NCBI RefSeq assembly: GCF_000019525.1
Contig: NC_010506.1
Span: 5,270,001-5,334,000, forward strand
DNA from: Shewanella woodyi ATCC 51908
Lineage (GTDB): Bacteria; Pseudomonadota; Gammaproteobacteria; Enterobacterales; Shewanellaceae
Direction: 5' to 3'
Length of the DNA stretch: 64,000 nt
The notes beneath the pieces are model-generated. The model was not told the origin of the DNA and made no database searches. It was given only the letters and a program-made list of their open reading frames with translations. Position 1 is the first letter of the stretch. Each line of letters opens with the position of its first letter. Shown in pieces: positions 38,937-46,844 of the stretch. Made by a program: the position numbers and the translations under genes.

Positions 38937-40028
38937 TTATTTTTCCAACTCTTCAATCATTTTATTAGCGTAACGCTTAATTTTAGTTGATGAAGTCTGT
39001 GCGGAAATATCATTAAGAAAACCTATGTAGTCTGAATTCTTACTTCTACCTATAACCCTTATTAACCAAGCTACAGCATCGGTATTCTGATCACTTAGGC
39101 GCTTCAACTCTTCTTCAATTTTTTGGCTAATAACGTCCAAAGCATTAGGGTATATATAGTCACTCTTATAGTATTTCTTTGCATATTCCCTTAACTCTTT
39201 TGGATCTGTAGAACTCATCTCTTTCTTTAACCGCTGAAGATTACTTTCACCTCCGCCAACAACAGGAATGATCTCAATAACTGTAGCAATTTTAATAAAA
39301 TCAGGCCCTCCATTAAAAACAAACTGAGCTATATCTTCATAGAAGAAAACAGTCTTATCTCGAGTCCTTTTGAAGAAATTACCTTCAATAACAGAAACCT
39401 TAGTAGGCTCTCCTAACCTCACTTTTACTAGTTCCGAAGATTCACCTAAATTGATATTTGAAAGTTCATCTACGTTGACACTCTCAGTAAATACAGGGTC
39501 ATACACCTTACTTTTCACTACCAATTCAGGAGCTTTATCACTCTTTTCTCCCTCTTCAAGCTTAGAGATGACTTTTCCATGAATATCTTCAATCCAGACT
39601 GCCGAGTATGTTTCACTCAACTCGCCTTTGACAAAATAAAACTCATCTTTATTTGGGGTAAACTCTATCTCCCCTTCAATCGCGTAGTTTTCATCTGCGT
39701 TAAACATATACAAGATAGGTGCAGCACGAAAAACTTCACCTGCGACTTTTAATGTTAATTTGGCCTTGGGCACTTTACGACTATAACCAACAGCAACAAG
39801 TTTCGCTCCTTGCCCAGATGAGGCTCCATTTGTACTCCGTACGGCATTATACATTGGCTTACCATTCATCTCTTTTACATAAAAAAAGTGCGCGGATGAA
39901 AGTGTCTTATTAGAGTATGTGTCAGATATAGTAACCGCTTCACCTGTATAGCCTTTAGGTATTGATGATTCATAGCTCACACAGGCAGTCAGAAAATTAA
40001 ATAAAACAAATAAAAATAGCGCTCTCAT
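38937..40028 (-). CDS. Lipoprotein of unknown function
   Basis: 363 residues. Lipobox LTAC, Cys at about 16 (MRALFLFVLFNFLTACVSYE). The first half is beta-rich. The second half contains LGEPTKVSVIEGNFFKRTRDKTVFFYEDIAQFVF, which resembles the SmpA/BamE-like style of small outer-membrane lipoprotein motifs but is not a firm match. A Lys/Glu-rich helical tail follows. I do not recognise the family. Single gene on the minus strand, convergent with the response regulator gene and unrelated in context to the glucan genes. Confidence 0.75.
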   Translation of the reverse strand: MRALFLFVLFNFLTACVSYESSIPKGYTGEAVTISDTYSNKTLSSAHFFYVKEMNGKPMYNAVRSTNGASSGQGAKLVAVGYSRKVPKAKLTLKVAGEVFRAAPILYMFNADENYAIEGEIEFTPNKDEFYFVKGELSETYSAVWIEDIHGKVISKLEEGEKSDKAPELVVKSKVYDPVFTESVNVDELSNINLGESSELVKVRLGEPTKVSVIEGNFFKRTRDKTVFFYEDIAQFVFNGGPDFIKIATVIEIIPVVGGGESNLQRLKKEMSSTDPKELREYAKKYYKSDYIYPNALDVISQKIEEELKRLSDQNTDAVAWLIRVIGRSKNSDYIGFLNDISAQTSSTKIKRYANKMIEELEK

Positions 40029-40171
40029 TACTTTCCCCTAAAAAACTTTTATTCACTCAACATCTCATTACTAGCAGATAACTTCAACATTTTTGCAACA
40101 AGCATGTTTTTTAACTGCAGGGGTAACAAGTAGCTATAGGGTAGAAAGTTCTAACTCAAACAAAAGCTAAA

Positions 40172-41428
40172 TCAAAAATGTAAATCACCTTCATTCAAAG
40201 GCGACTGATTTTTGGGCAAATAAAGACTAATCAAGGCCGTTATGGCTAGCATCCCTGAGGAGATCCATAAACAAGCTTCGAGTCCTGCTACTTGATACAC
40301 ATAGCCTGATAATACTGTGCCGAGTAATCTTCCCATGGCATTAGCCATGTAGTAGAAACCGACATCGAGAGAAACACCGTCATCACTGGCGTAGTGAACA
40401 ATCAAGAAACTATGTAGTGAAGAGTTAAGCGCAAATACAGCGCCGAAAATCATCAAGCCTATAAGTAAGCTCAGTTCAGGGCTGACATTAAACATCAAAG
40501 CAAGGGCAATCAATCCAGGGATGGCTGCGAGTGCACACACCCAAAACAGCGCCTCTTTGCCACCAGGGGGATGACCATCAGCTCTTGAGGTTAACTTAGG
40601 TGCTTGAGTCTGTACAAAACCGTAGGCGATAACCCACAGAGCTAGAAAACCACCGACGTAATAGTGATCCCAGCCAAATTGACTACCAAGGTAGAGCGGA
40701 AGAGCAACAACAAACCAGACATCACGAGCCGCAAATAGGAACAATCTCGCTGCAGATAAGATATTGATACTACGACTCTTAGAAAAGATCTCACTGAACT
40801 TAGGTTTACTCTTGGCTTTACCTAAATCTTTTTTAAGGCTAACAATACTCATTATCCAGATGATAGCTAACCCAGCAGCCATAATGGCGATCGCAGACTT
40901 AAAACCAAACAAGCTCAACAGAGCACCACCTAGGAAAAAACCCGCTCCTTTAAGTGCATTTTTAGAACCTGTTAATTTGGCTATCCAGCCATAGAGTTTC
41001 TGTGAACTTTCCTGCGCAGAGTCACTGTTGACCAACATCTTAATCGAGCTTTTAGCACTCATCTTATTAAGATCTTTAGCTATCCCCGACAGACCTTGAG
41101 CAGCCATAACCCAAACAAGCGTTAACATGCTATTGGGTACCAGTAACATGCAGAGGGCTACAACCTGCAAGCCTAGCCCTATGTTCATAGTGCGATTTAA
41201 ACCAAGTCGAGCCCCAAGGTAACCACCCACTAAGTTTGTCACCACACCGAAGATCTCATAGAAGAGAAACAGCATGGCGATAGCCAGCGGTGTATAGCCT
41301 AGCTGGTGAAAATGAAGCACCACCAACATGCGCAAGGCACCATCTGTCAGGGTAAATCCCCAATAGTTTCCCGTCACAATCAGGTACTGCTTCACCTGCT
41401 CCGGCAAGGCTTTGAGCTTAGTTAACAT
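40172..41428 (-). CDS. arsJ: ArsJ, MFS exporter of 1-arseno-3-phosphoglycerate
   Basis: 418 residues from the ATG at 41428 (MLTKLKALPEQVKQYLIVTG). The frame extends upstream only because a 7-bp tandem repeat stays open and encodes TRNSKLE-type repeats; those residues are not part of the family. About 12 membrane helices. The start NYWGFTLTDGALRMLVVLHF is the ArsJ signature. Established: ArsJ exports the arsenate ester made when GAPDH uses arsenate in place of phosphate. The partner gapdh gene is the next one upstream in the operon, which strongly supports the call. Last gene of arsR-acr3-gapdh-arsJ. Confidence 0.92.
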   Translation of the reverse strand: MLTKLKALPEQVKQYLIVTGNYWGFTLTDGALRMLVVLHFHQLGYTPLAIAMLFLFYEIFGVVTNLVGGYLGARLGLNRTMNIGLGLQVVALCMLLVPNSMLTLVWVMAAQGLSGIAKDLNKMSAKSSIKMLVNSDSAQESSQKLYGWIAKLTGSKNALKGAGFFLGGALLSLFGFKSAIAIMAAGLAIIWIMSIVSLKKDLGKAKSKPKFSEIFSKSRSINILSAARLFLFAARDVWFVVALPLYLGSQFGWDHYYVGGFLALWVIAYGFVQTQAPKLTSRADGHPPGGKEALFWVCALAAIPGLIALALMFNVSPELSLLIGLMIFGAVFALNSSLHSFLIVHYASDDGVSLDVGFYYMANAMGRLLGTVLSGYVYQVAGLEACLWISSGMLAITALISLYLPKNQSPLNEGDLHF

Positions 41429-41440
41429 TTCATTCCCTAG

Positions 41441-41496
41441 TTTCGAGTTTCGAGTTTCGAGTTTCGAGTTTCGAGTTTCGAGTTTCGAGTTTCGAG
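41441..41496. repeat. Eight perfect tandem copies of a 7-bp unit, 13 bp before arsJ
   Basis: TTTCGAG repeated exactly eight times (56 bp) on the plus strand; CTCGAAA on the transcribed strand. It sits between gapdh and arsJ, just before the arsJ ribosome-binding region. Perfect copies indicate recent slippage or a very young repeat. Confidence 0.97.
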
Positions 41497-41529
41497 TAGA
41501 AAGTGACCCACACACGATAACAAAACAAA

Positions 41530-41584
41530 GCTATTTTTGCTTTAACTCGTAACTCGCCACTTTCTTAACTTTGTCTTTAACTCG
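41530..41584. repeat. Dispersed ACTCG-rich repeat, copy near arsJ
   Basis: TTTAACTCGTAACTCGCCACTTTC and a further TCTTTAACTCG are in inverted orientation to the copies at 44377-44620 (AAAGTGGCGAGTTAAAG). The two loci flank the arsenic operon. Function unknown. Confidence 0.6.
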
Positions 41585-41585
41585 A

Positions 41586-41672
41586 AGCCTTGTCTAAACG
41601 CCCAACCATTCTAGCAAGCTCGGCTGTTCGGTTGACTTATATCGGCACACTCGTTGTCATACCAGACATTGC
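41586..41672 (-). pseudogene. Duplicated 3' fragment of a gapdh gene
   Basis: 87 bp that repeat the last codons of the adjacent gapdh (41678-41763). The blocks AGCCTTGTCTAAACGCCC, CTCGGCTGTTCGGTT and CTCGTTGTCATACCAGACAT are identical or nearly so in both. Between the last two, 16 bp in the fragment replace 12 bp in the gene, breaking the frame. It lies directly after the gapdh stop. It is either a tandem partial duplication or the remnant of a second gapdh. Confidence 0.85.
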
Positions 41673-41674
41673 TG

Positions 41675-42685
41675 TTAAGCCTTGTCTAAACGCCCCACCA
41701 TTCTGGCCAACTCGGCTGTTCGGTTTGCGTACCCCCACTCGTTGTCATACCAGACATAGAGCTTAACCTGTGTGCCGTTTACCACCATGGTCGATGGAGC
41801 GTCGATAATACTTGAGCGTGGATCTGTCTTATAATCCACCGATACTAGAGGGCGCTCTTCATAGCCTAAGATATCTTTTAGCTCGCCTTCTGCCGCCTCT
41901 TTCAGTAAAGCATTCACCTCAGCTTCTGTGGTCACTTTTTCAAGTTCAAACACACAATCTGTAATAGAGGCATTAGCCAAAGGGATGCGCACAGCGTGGC
42001 CATTGAGCTTTCCCTTAAGTTCAGGGAAGATATGGGTGATCGCGGTTGCCGAACCAGTCGTTGTCGGAATAAGGCTAAGTCCGCACGCACGGGCACGACG
42101 CAGATCTTTATGGGGAGCATCCAATATGGTTTGCGTATTCGTGATGTCATGAATTGTGGTCATTGAGCCATGCTTAATACCGATCTTTTCATGCAGCACT
42201 TTCACAACTGGCGCCAAACAGTTAGTGGTGCAGGAAGCTGCTGTAACAATTGGATGTAGCGCCTTATCGTAATATTGATGATTCACCCCCATCACAATAT
42301 TCAATACCCCCTTCTCCTTAACAGGAGCAGTTACTACAACACGCTTAACTCCTTGTTCAAGATAGGCTTGCAATAACGCTTTGGTTTTCATCACACCAGA
42401 GGCTTCGATAACCAGATCGCAGCCAGACCAATCAGTATCTGCAATCGCCTTATTGGCTGTGGTGGCAATGCGCTTGTCACCGATAACAATATCACTGCCA
42501 TCGTTAACCGCTTCATGCTGCCAGCGACCATGGACCGAGTCGAATGTCAGTAGGTGCGCTAACGTTTTTGCATCACCAGCGGGATCATTAATCTGTACAA
42601 ATTCAACATCATCCCAATCCCATGCTGCTCTCAGTGCCAAACGTCCCATGCGGCCAAAGCCGTTTATTCCTATCTTGATACTCAT
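41675..42685 (-). CDS. Glyceraldehyde-3-phosphate dehydrogenase of the arsenic operon
   Basis: 336 residues. NAD-binding INGFGRMGR at 7-15, catalytic Cys152 in [10 protein letters not shown], and the conserved end [11 protein letters not shown]. All key residues are present. Located between acr3 and arsJ, it is the arsenate-detoxifying GAPDH: with arsenate it forms 1-arseno-3-phosphoglycerate, which ArsJ exports (established for such pairs). It is probably distinct from the housekeeping GAPDH elsewhere on the chromosome. Its 3' end is partly duplicated just downstream. Confidence 0.93.
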   Translation of the reverse strand: MSIKIGINGFGRMGRLALRAAWDWDDVEFVQINDPAGDAKTLAHLLTFDSVHGRWQHEAVNDGSDIVIGDKRIATTANKAIADTDWSGCDLVIEASGVMKTKALLQAYLEQGVKRVVVTAPVKEKGVLNIVMGVNHQYYDKALHPIVTAASCTTNCLAPVVKVLHEKIGIKHGSMTTIHDITNTQTILDAPHKDLRRARACGLSLIPTTTGSATAITHIFPELKGKLNGHAVRIPLANASITDCVFELEKVTTEAEVNALLKEAAEGELKDILGYEERPLVSVDYKTDPRSSIIDAPSTMVVNGTQVKLYVWYDNEWGYANRTAELARMVGRLDKA

Positions 42686-42707
42686 ATCAAACCCTTTGAT
42701 TGTTATC

Positions 42708-42761
42708 TTTAAATACTATTTCTAAACTCTTTTTAAAGTACTCTTTTAAATACTATTTCTA
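42708..42761. repeat. 17-bp direct repeat between acr3 and gapdh
   Basis: TTTAAATACTATTTCTA occurs at 42708-42724 and again at 42745-42761, both perfect, 37 bp apart from start to start. It fills most of the gap between the acr3 stop and the gapdh start. Confidence 0.85.
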
Positions 42762-42781
42762 GAAGCTTATATAACTAAACA

Positions 42782-43849
42782 CTACTCAGTAGAGCTAAGC
42801 GGTGTAGACTGCTCATCACTGCTAATATCACTTTCAAACTTTGCTCGATTACGATTCACAAAGGCCACAAGCGATAACATCACAGGCACCTCGACTAACA
42901 CACCCACAACCGTCGCCAACGCAGCACCGGAGTGCAGGCCAAACAGTGAGATGGCCACAGCAACAGCAAGCTCAAAGAAGTTTGAGGTAGCGATCATGCA
43001 CGCAGGCGCGGCGATCTTATGACTCAGCTTTAGCCTCTTCGCGGCGTAATAGGCGATAAAAAAGATGCCATAGGTCTGGATGAGTAGCGGGATAGCAATG
43101 AGCAGTATATTTTGCGGTTCATTAAGGATTGTTTGCGCTTGAAAGCCGAATAGCAGAACGACTGTCATCAACAAGCCAACCATAGACCAAGGTTTCAGCT
43201 TAGCGATAAGCTGGGTCAGTGAATCAAGCTCCCCCTTTTTCTCTAAACGTCTACGAGTAAGCACTCCCGCCACTAATGGCAACACTACATAGAGGAAAAC
43301 AGAGGAGAGTAAGGTTTCCCACGGCACCTCGATATCACTCACACCCAGCAGGAATGCACAGATAGGTGCGAAGGCGACCACCATGATGAGATCGTTAACT
43401 GACACTTGCACTAAGGTGTAATTAGGGTCGCCCTTGGTTAGTTGACTCCAGACAAACACCATGGCCGTACATGGAGCAACCCCCAGTAAGATCATGCCAG
43501 CGATATATTCAGTTGCCGTCTGTGGGTCAACCCAATCAATAAAGAGCACATTGAAAAACAACCAACCTAAAAAGGCCATGGTAAATGGCTTCACCAACCA
43601 GTTAATCACTAATGTTAGCCACAATCCCTTAGGGCTCTTTCTAACATCTTTAACAGCAGCAAAATCTATCTGTACCATCATGGGGTAGATCATGATCCAG
43701 ATAAGCAGGGCTATCACCAAGTTCACATGGGCATATTCCAGCGACGCCACCGTGACGAATATAGTTGGAAAAAGGTTACCTAAGAGCACGCCAGCTACAA
43801 TAGATAATCCCACCCAAATACTGAGATAACGTTCAAAAAGTCCCATCAC
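42782..43849 (-). CDS. acr3: Arsenite efflux transporter, ACR3 family
   Basis: 355 residues, ten membrane helices. The N-terminus [20 protein letters not shown] and the helix-4 motif [15 protein letters not shown] with the essential Cys (about 127) are diagnostic of ACR3. The second ATG (43846) is equally possible as start. Exports arsenite across the inner membrane. Second gene of the operon, 77 bp after arsR. No arsC reductase gene is visible in the window, which fits the GAPDH/ArsJ route for arsenate. Confidence 0.93.
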   Translation of the reverse strand: MMGLFERYLSIWVGLSIVAGVLLGNLFPTIFVTVASLEYAHVNLVIALLIWIMIYPMMVQIDFAAVKDVRKSPKGLWLTLVINWLVKPFTMAFLGWLFFNVLFIDWVDPQTATEYIAGMILLGVAPCTAMVFVWSQLTKGDPNYTLVQVSVNDLIMVVAFAPICAFLLGVSDIEVPWETLLSSVFLYVVLPLVAGVLTRRRLEKKGELDSLTQLIAKLKPWSMVGLLMTVVLLFGFQAQTILNEPQNILLIAIPLLIQTYGIFFIAYYAAKRLKLSHKIAAPACMIATSNFFELAVAVAISLFGLHSGAALATVVGVLVEVPVMLSLVAFVNRNRAKFESDISSDEQSTPLSSTE

Positions 43850-43925
43850 TTAACCCTTACTACTTAAAGCTATTACTTGAAAATACTGCTAAATATTCAT
43901 CGCAAATGAAAAAACGATACTGAAG

Positions 43926-44285
43926 CTAGTCGCAGCAGCTTTTTACGCGATCGGGTCTATCACCCATCTGTTTCAAACGAGTCAAATTCGACTCTATCAG
44001 CTCACCGTTGGCTAAAAAGGTTTCCTCAACCACCTTCAGCGCCCAAATAGGTAGGCTCGGATTAATTCGATAAAACACCCACTGCCCCTGACGTTTATCT
44101 AGCAGTAACCCAGCCTTGCGAAGCTGAGCTAAATGCCTAGAAACCTTTGGTTGACTCTCCTCCAATGCCTGCATCAATTCACACACACAGAGCTCCTGCT
44201 CCGCTTTAATCAATAACAAACTGCGTAAGCGAGTTTCATCGCTAAGCGCTTTAAACAGATCCAGAGCTGTCATGGTAAACCTCAA
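43926..44285 (-). CDS. arsR: ArsR-family arsenic-responsive repressor
   Basis: 119 residues (or 115 from the internal ATG at 44273). Winged-helix repressor: LFKALSDETRLRSLLLI, the metal-site motif ELCVCEL (Cys33, Cys35) and recognition helix SQPKVSRHLAQLRKAGLL, with another Cys pair at the end (KSCCD). It should repress the operon until arsenite binds the cysteines. A perfect 36-bp palindrome 20 bp upstream of the start is the evident operator. Confidence 0.94.
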   Translation of the reverse strand: MRFTMTALDLFKALSDETRLRSLLLIKAEQELCVCELMQALEESQPKVSRHLAQLRKAGLLLDKRQGQWVFYRINPSLPIWALKVVEETFLANGELIESNLTRLKQMGDRPDRVKSCCD

Positions 44286-44305
44286 TTAAAAATATCAACA
44301 ACCAG

Positions 44306-44341
44306 ATATATGGATAATCATATATATGATTATCCATATAT
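44306..44341. promoter_or_regulatory. ArsR operator: perfect 36-bp palindrome
   Basis: The half-site ATATATGGATAATCATAT is followed directly by its exact reverse complement. It is 20 bp upstream of the arsR start and so overlaps the expected promoter. ArsR/SmtB repressors bind AT-rich inverted repeats. The perfect symmetry over 36 bp is unusually long. Confidence 0.9.
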
Positions 44342-44376
44342 GCAAATTTGAATTTAGAGGGAAATGAGAGTGAGCG

Positions 44377-44620
44377 GTGAGTATCGAGTTAAAGGCTATG
44401 CGGGGAAAGTTACGAGTGGCAAGCTAAAGATAGGACTAAGAAAGTGGCGAGTTAAAGATAAAGCAAAGAAAGCCCAAAAGGTCTTTCAATTACTCTGAAT
44501 ATATCTCGATGCAAAACTCGAAAGCATTAATCACGGGCTAAAGGCAGTCCGTAGAAAGTGGCGAGCTAAAGCAGAGACAACACCTCAATGCTTAACTCGC
44601 AACTCCTAGCTCGTAACTAG
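44377..44620. repeat. Cluster of dispersed GAGTTAAAG-type repeats
   Basis: This 289-bp gap between the arsR operator and pmbA holds no gene. Related units occur: GAGTATCGAGTTAAAG (about 44380), GTTACGAGTGGCAAGCTAAAG (about 44409), AAAGTGGCGAGTTAAAG (about 44441), AAAGTGGCGAGCTAAAG (about 44555) and inverted TTAACTCGCAACTCCTAGC (about 44592). Similar units, inverted, lie at 41530-41584 on the other side of the arsenic operon. Confidence 0.7.
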
Positions 44621-44630
44621 AATCCCTAGC

Positions 44631-45971
44631 TTAATTACCCGCTATCTTCATATCACTCAGGAGTATACCACCAGTGCGGATCGATGAGCGCAGATCACGA
44701 TCGCTACTAACAGCGACGATATTTTGGAACATATCTTTAAGATTTCCAGCTATGGTGAACTCCTCAACCGGATAAAGAATAACGCCGTTTTCAACATAGA
44801 AACCCGCAGCGCCACGAGAGTAATCTCCAGTCACTGCATTCACGCCTTGACCCATCACCTCAGTCACAATAACCCCAGTTCCCATCTGCTTAACAAGCTC
44901 ATCAAATGTCTGACCTGTATGGGAGAGAGTCCAGTTGTATATACCACCAGCATGCCCGGTATTTTTAAGACCCAACTTACGTGCCGAATAGCTAGTCAAA
45001 AGGTAAGTCGACAACACACCATCTTTGATAATACTGCGATCTTGAGTCGCTACCCCTTCACTGTCATATATCGCACTGGCAAGCGCCCCTTTCAGGTGTG
45101 GCTGCTCCTCAATAGAGAACCAATCAGGGAATATTTGTGTGTCGATAGAATCGAGTAGGAAACTAGATTTACGATATAGACTACTGCCGCTGATAGCACT
45201 AACCAAGTGACCCATTAATCCCGTTGCGATATCTGGAGCCAATAAAACAGGAAGTTCAGTGGTCGCAATTTTGCGGCTATCTAAACGGCCTAGTGTTTTC
45301 TCAGACGCCTTTTGACCAACCTCTTCAGCGGAAAGTAGCTCATTGAAATTACGTGAAATGGTATAGTCATAATCACGCTGCATATTGCCATTACTCTCAC
45401 CTATGACAACGCAACTTAAGCTATAGCGTGAACTTGAAAAGCCATTCAAAAAGCCGTGGCTGTTACCGTAAACCTTTAAACCTGTATGTGCATTTGCACT
45501 GGCACCATCAGAGTTAGTGATTCGGCTATCCACATTCAGTGCCGCTTCTTCAGAACGCGCAGCCAGCTCTGTGAGTTGCTCAGCGGAGATATCTTGAGGA
45601 TGGTACAGCTCAAGATCGGGAAACTCAGTTGCCATAAGCTCAGCTTCAGCCAAGCCATTATTTGGATCGCTAGAGGTAAACCTTGCAATATCGTCAGCTG
45701 CTTTGACAGCCAATTTAATCGCTTCAGGACTAAGATCTGATGTCGATGAACTGCCCTTGCAGCCATCACGAAATAGGGTAATACCTAAGGCACCATCTTT
45801 ATTAAATTCAACGGTTTCAACCTCTTTTAGCCGAGTAGAAACGGATAAGCCTTGCTGCTTGCTTATCGCAACTTCAGCTGCGGTTGTACCAAGTTTATTT
45901 GCATAATCTAACGCCATAGATACAGCGTCTTTCAATAGATCCAGTTCAAGGTCAAGGCTAGGTGTCGTCAC
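44631..45971 (-). CDS. pmbA: PmbA/TldE, TldD-partner metalloprotease subunit
   Basis: 446 residues, the standard family length. The N-terminal domain includes LDYANKLGTTAAEVAISKQQGLSVSTR; the C-terminal domain includes GAAGFYVENGVILYPVEEFTIAGNL. It lacks the HExxxH of TldD, as expected for PmbA. Established: TldD and PmbA form a heterodimeric protease that degrades unfolded peptides and matures microcin B17. TldD is encoded at 54391. Divergent from darP, as in many gammaproteobacteria. Confidence 0.94.
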   Translation of the reverse strand: MTTPSLDLELDLLKDAVSMALDYANKLGTTAAEVAISKQQGLSVSTRLKEVETVEFNKDGALGITLFRDGCKGSSSTSDLSPEAIKLAVKAADDIARFTSSDPNNGLAEAELMATEFPDLELYHPQDISAEQLTELAARSEEAALNVDSRITNSDGASANAHTGLKVYGNSHGFLNGFSSSRYSLSCVVIGESNGNMQRDYDYTISRNFNELLSAEEVGQKASEKTLGRLDSRKIATTELPVLLAPDIATGLMGHLVSAISGSSLYRKSSFLLDSIDTQIFPDWFSIEEQPHLKGALASAIYDSEGVATQDRSIIKDGVLSTYLLTSYSARKLGLKNTGHAGGIYNWTLSHTGQTFDELVKQMGTGVIVTEVMGQGVNAVTGDYSRGAAGFYVENGVILYPVEEFTIAGNLKDMFQNIVAVSSDRDLRSSIRTGGILLSDMKIAGN

Positions 45972-46109
45972 AAATCTGCTCTTTTATTATCAGGAATTTA
46001 GTAAGCATAACAAACCCGATCACCAATCACATTAAATAACTGCTAAAGCGAAGCTAGGATATCGATTAGAAAGCAAAACATAGGCCTACAATGAGTAACA
46101 CAGAGAAAA

Positions 46110-46167
46110 GTATACCCAAGCTACCTCGACATACTCAACCCTGCACCTTGAGGTTGTTTGGGTATAG
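46110..46167. repeat. Palindromic REP/MITE-like element in the pmbA-darP gap
   Basis: GTATACCCAAGCTACCTC (46110-46127) pairs with a right arm (46150-46167) containing GAGGTTGTTTGGGTATAG, with G-T wobbles, around a 22-nt loop containing ACTCAACCCTGCACC. Elements with ends TATACCCAAG...CTTGGGTATA recur between genes in Vibrio and Shewanella (general recollection). It lies in the 250-bp divergent gap before darP. Confidence 0.6.
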
Positions 46168-46222
46168 GTGATTCCCTCCTGAAATGTTATTATTACCTTA
46201 GTTTTTGTTAGAGAATTTTTTT

Positions 46223-46762
46223 ATGAATATAGTCGGTGATTCAGAACATTTTAAACAGCCCTTTGACCATGATGAAGATTATGTCAGCAGAGCGGACGCA
46301 AAGCGTGAAATAGCGATTTACCAAGAGCTAGGTATGAAGCTAGTGGCACTCAGTAAAACTCAACTTAGCAAGTTAGAACTTGATGAACTTATATATGACA
46401 ATGTGCTGAAAACTAAGACGATAAAAGTAAACACTGAGGCATATCGTCGCCATTTGCAGTATATAGGTAAGTTAATGCGTAACGTTGATGTCGAAGCACT
46501 ACAGCAAGATATTAAAAACGTACTAAACCAAAATAGCAACGAGAGCGCAAAGCAGAACGTCGCTGAGAAACTAAAAGATCAACTTATCACTGAAGGTGAT
46601 GACGCGGTTCAGGCCTTAGTTGAGAAACACCCTGGACTTGAAAGACAGAAGTTACGCCAACTTATTCGCCAAACAAAGAAAGAGTTGACGAAAAAGCCTG
46701 AGCAAACCTCCAAATCAGCAGTTGAGCTAGTAAAATATTTACGAACTGAGATCGCTGAATAA
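46223..46762 (+). CDS. darP: DarP (YjgA), 50S ribosome assembly factor
   Basis: About 179 residues from the ATG at 46223; the frame opens with a TTG at 46205. DUF615 family: the DEDYVSRADAKREIAIYQELG start and the ELDELIYDNVLKTKTIKVNTEAYRRHLQYIGKLMR core are conserved. Binds the late 50S precursor at the peptidyl-transferase centre (established for E. coli DarP). Adjacent to and divergent from pmbA, the usual pairing. Confidence 0.93.
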   Translation: MNIVGDSEHFKQPFDHDEDYVSRADAKREIAIYQELGMKLVALSKTQLSKLELDELIYDNVLKTKTIKVNTEAYRRHLQYIGKLMRNVDVEALQQDIKNVLNQNSNESAKQNVAEKLKDQLITEGDDAVQALVEKHPGLERQKLRQLIRQTKKELTKKPEQTSKSAVELVKYLRTEIAE

Positions 46763-46844
46763 TTTAGTTTTTATCACGAAGTAGTTATAATAAGTTCTAT
46801 ACTTTTTAACCCTTCCATGACTTTACGTCACAAGGATGTTGCTA

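Noticed and set aside
41441..41496. Short tandem array as a CRISPR
   Set aside because: Seven-bp units without spacers.
41429..41515. Extended ArsJ N-terminus with TRNSKLE repeats
   Set aside because: The residues come from the heptamer tandem repeat that happens to stay open; family members start at MLTKLKAL.
42381..42725. Plus-strand ORF of 114 codons over gapdh
   Set aside because: Antisense shadow of a gene with intact GAPDH motifs.
44724..45158. Plus-strand ORF of 144 codons over pmbA
   Set aside because: Antisense shadow; no family features and no ribosome-binding site.
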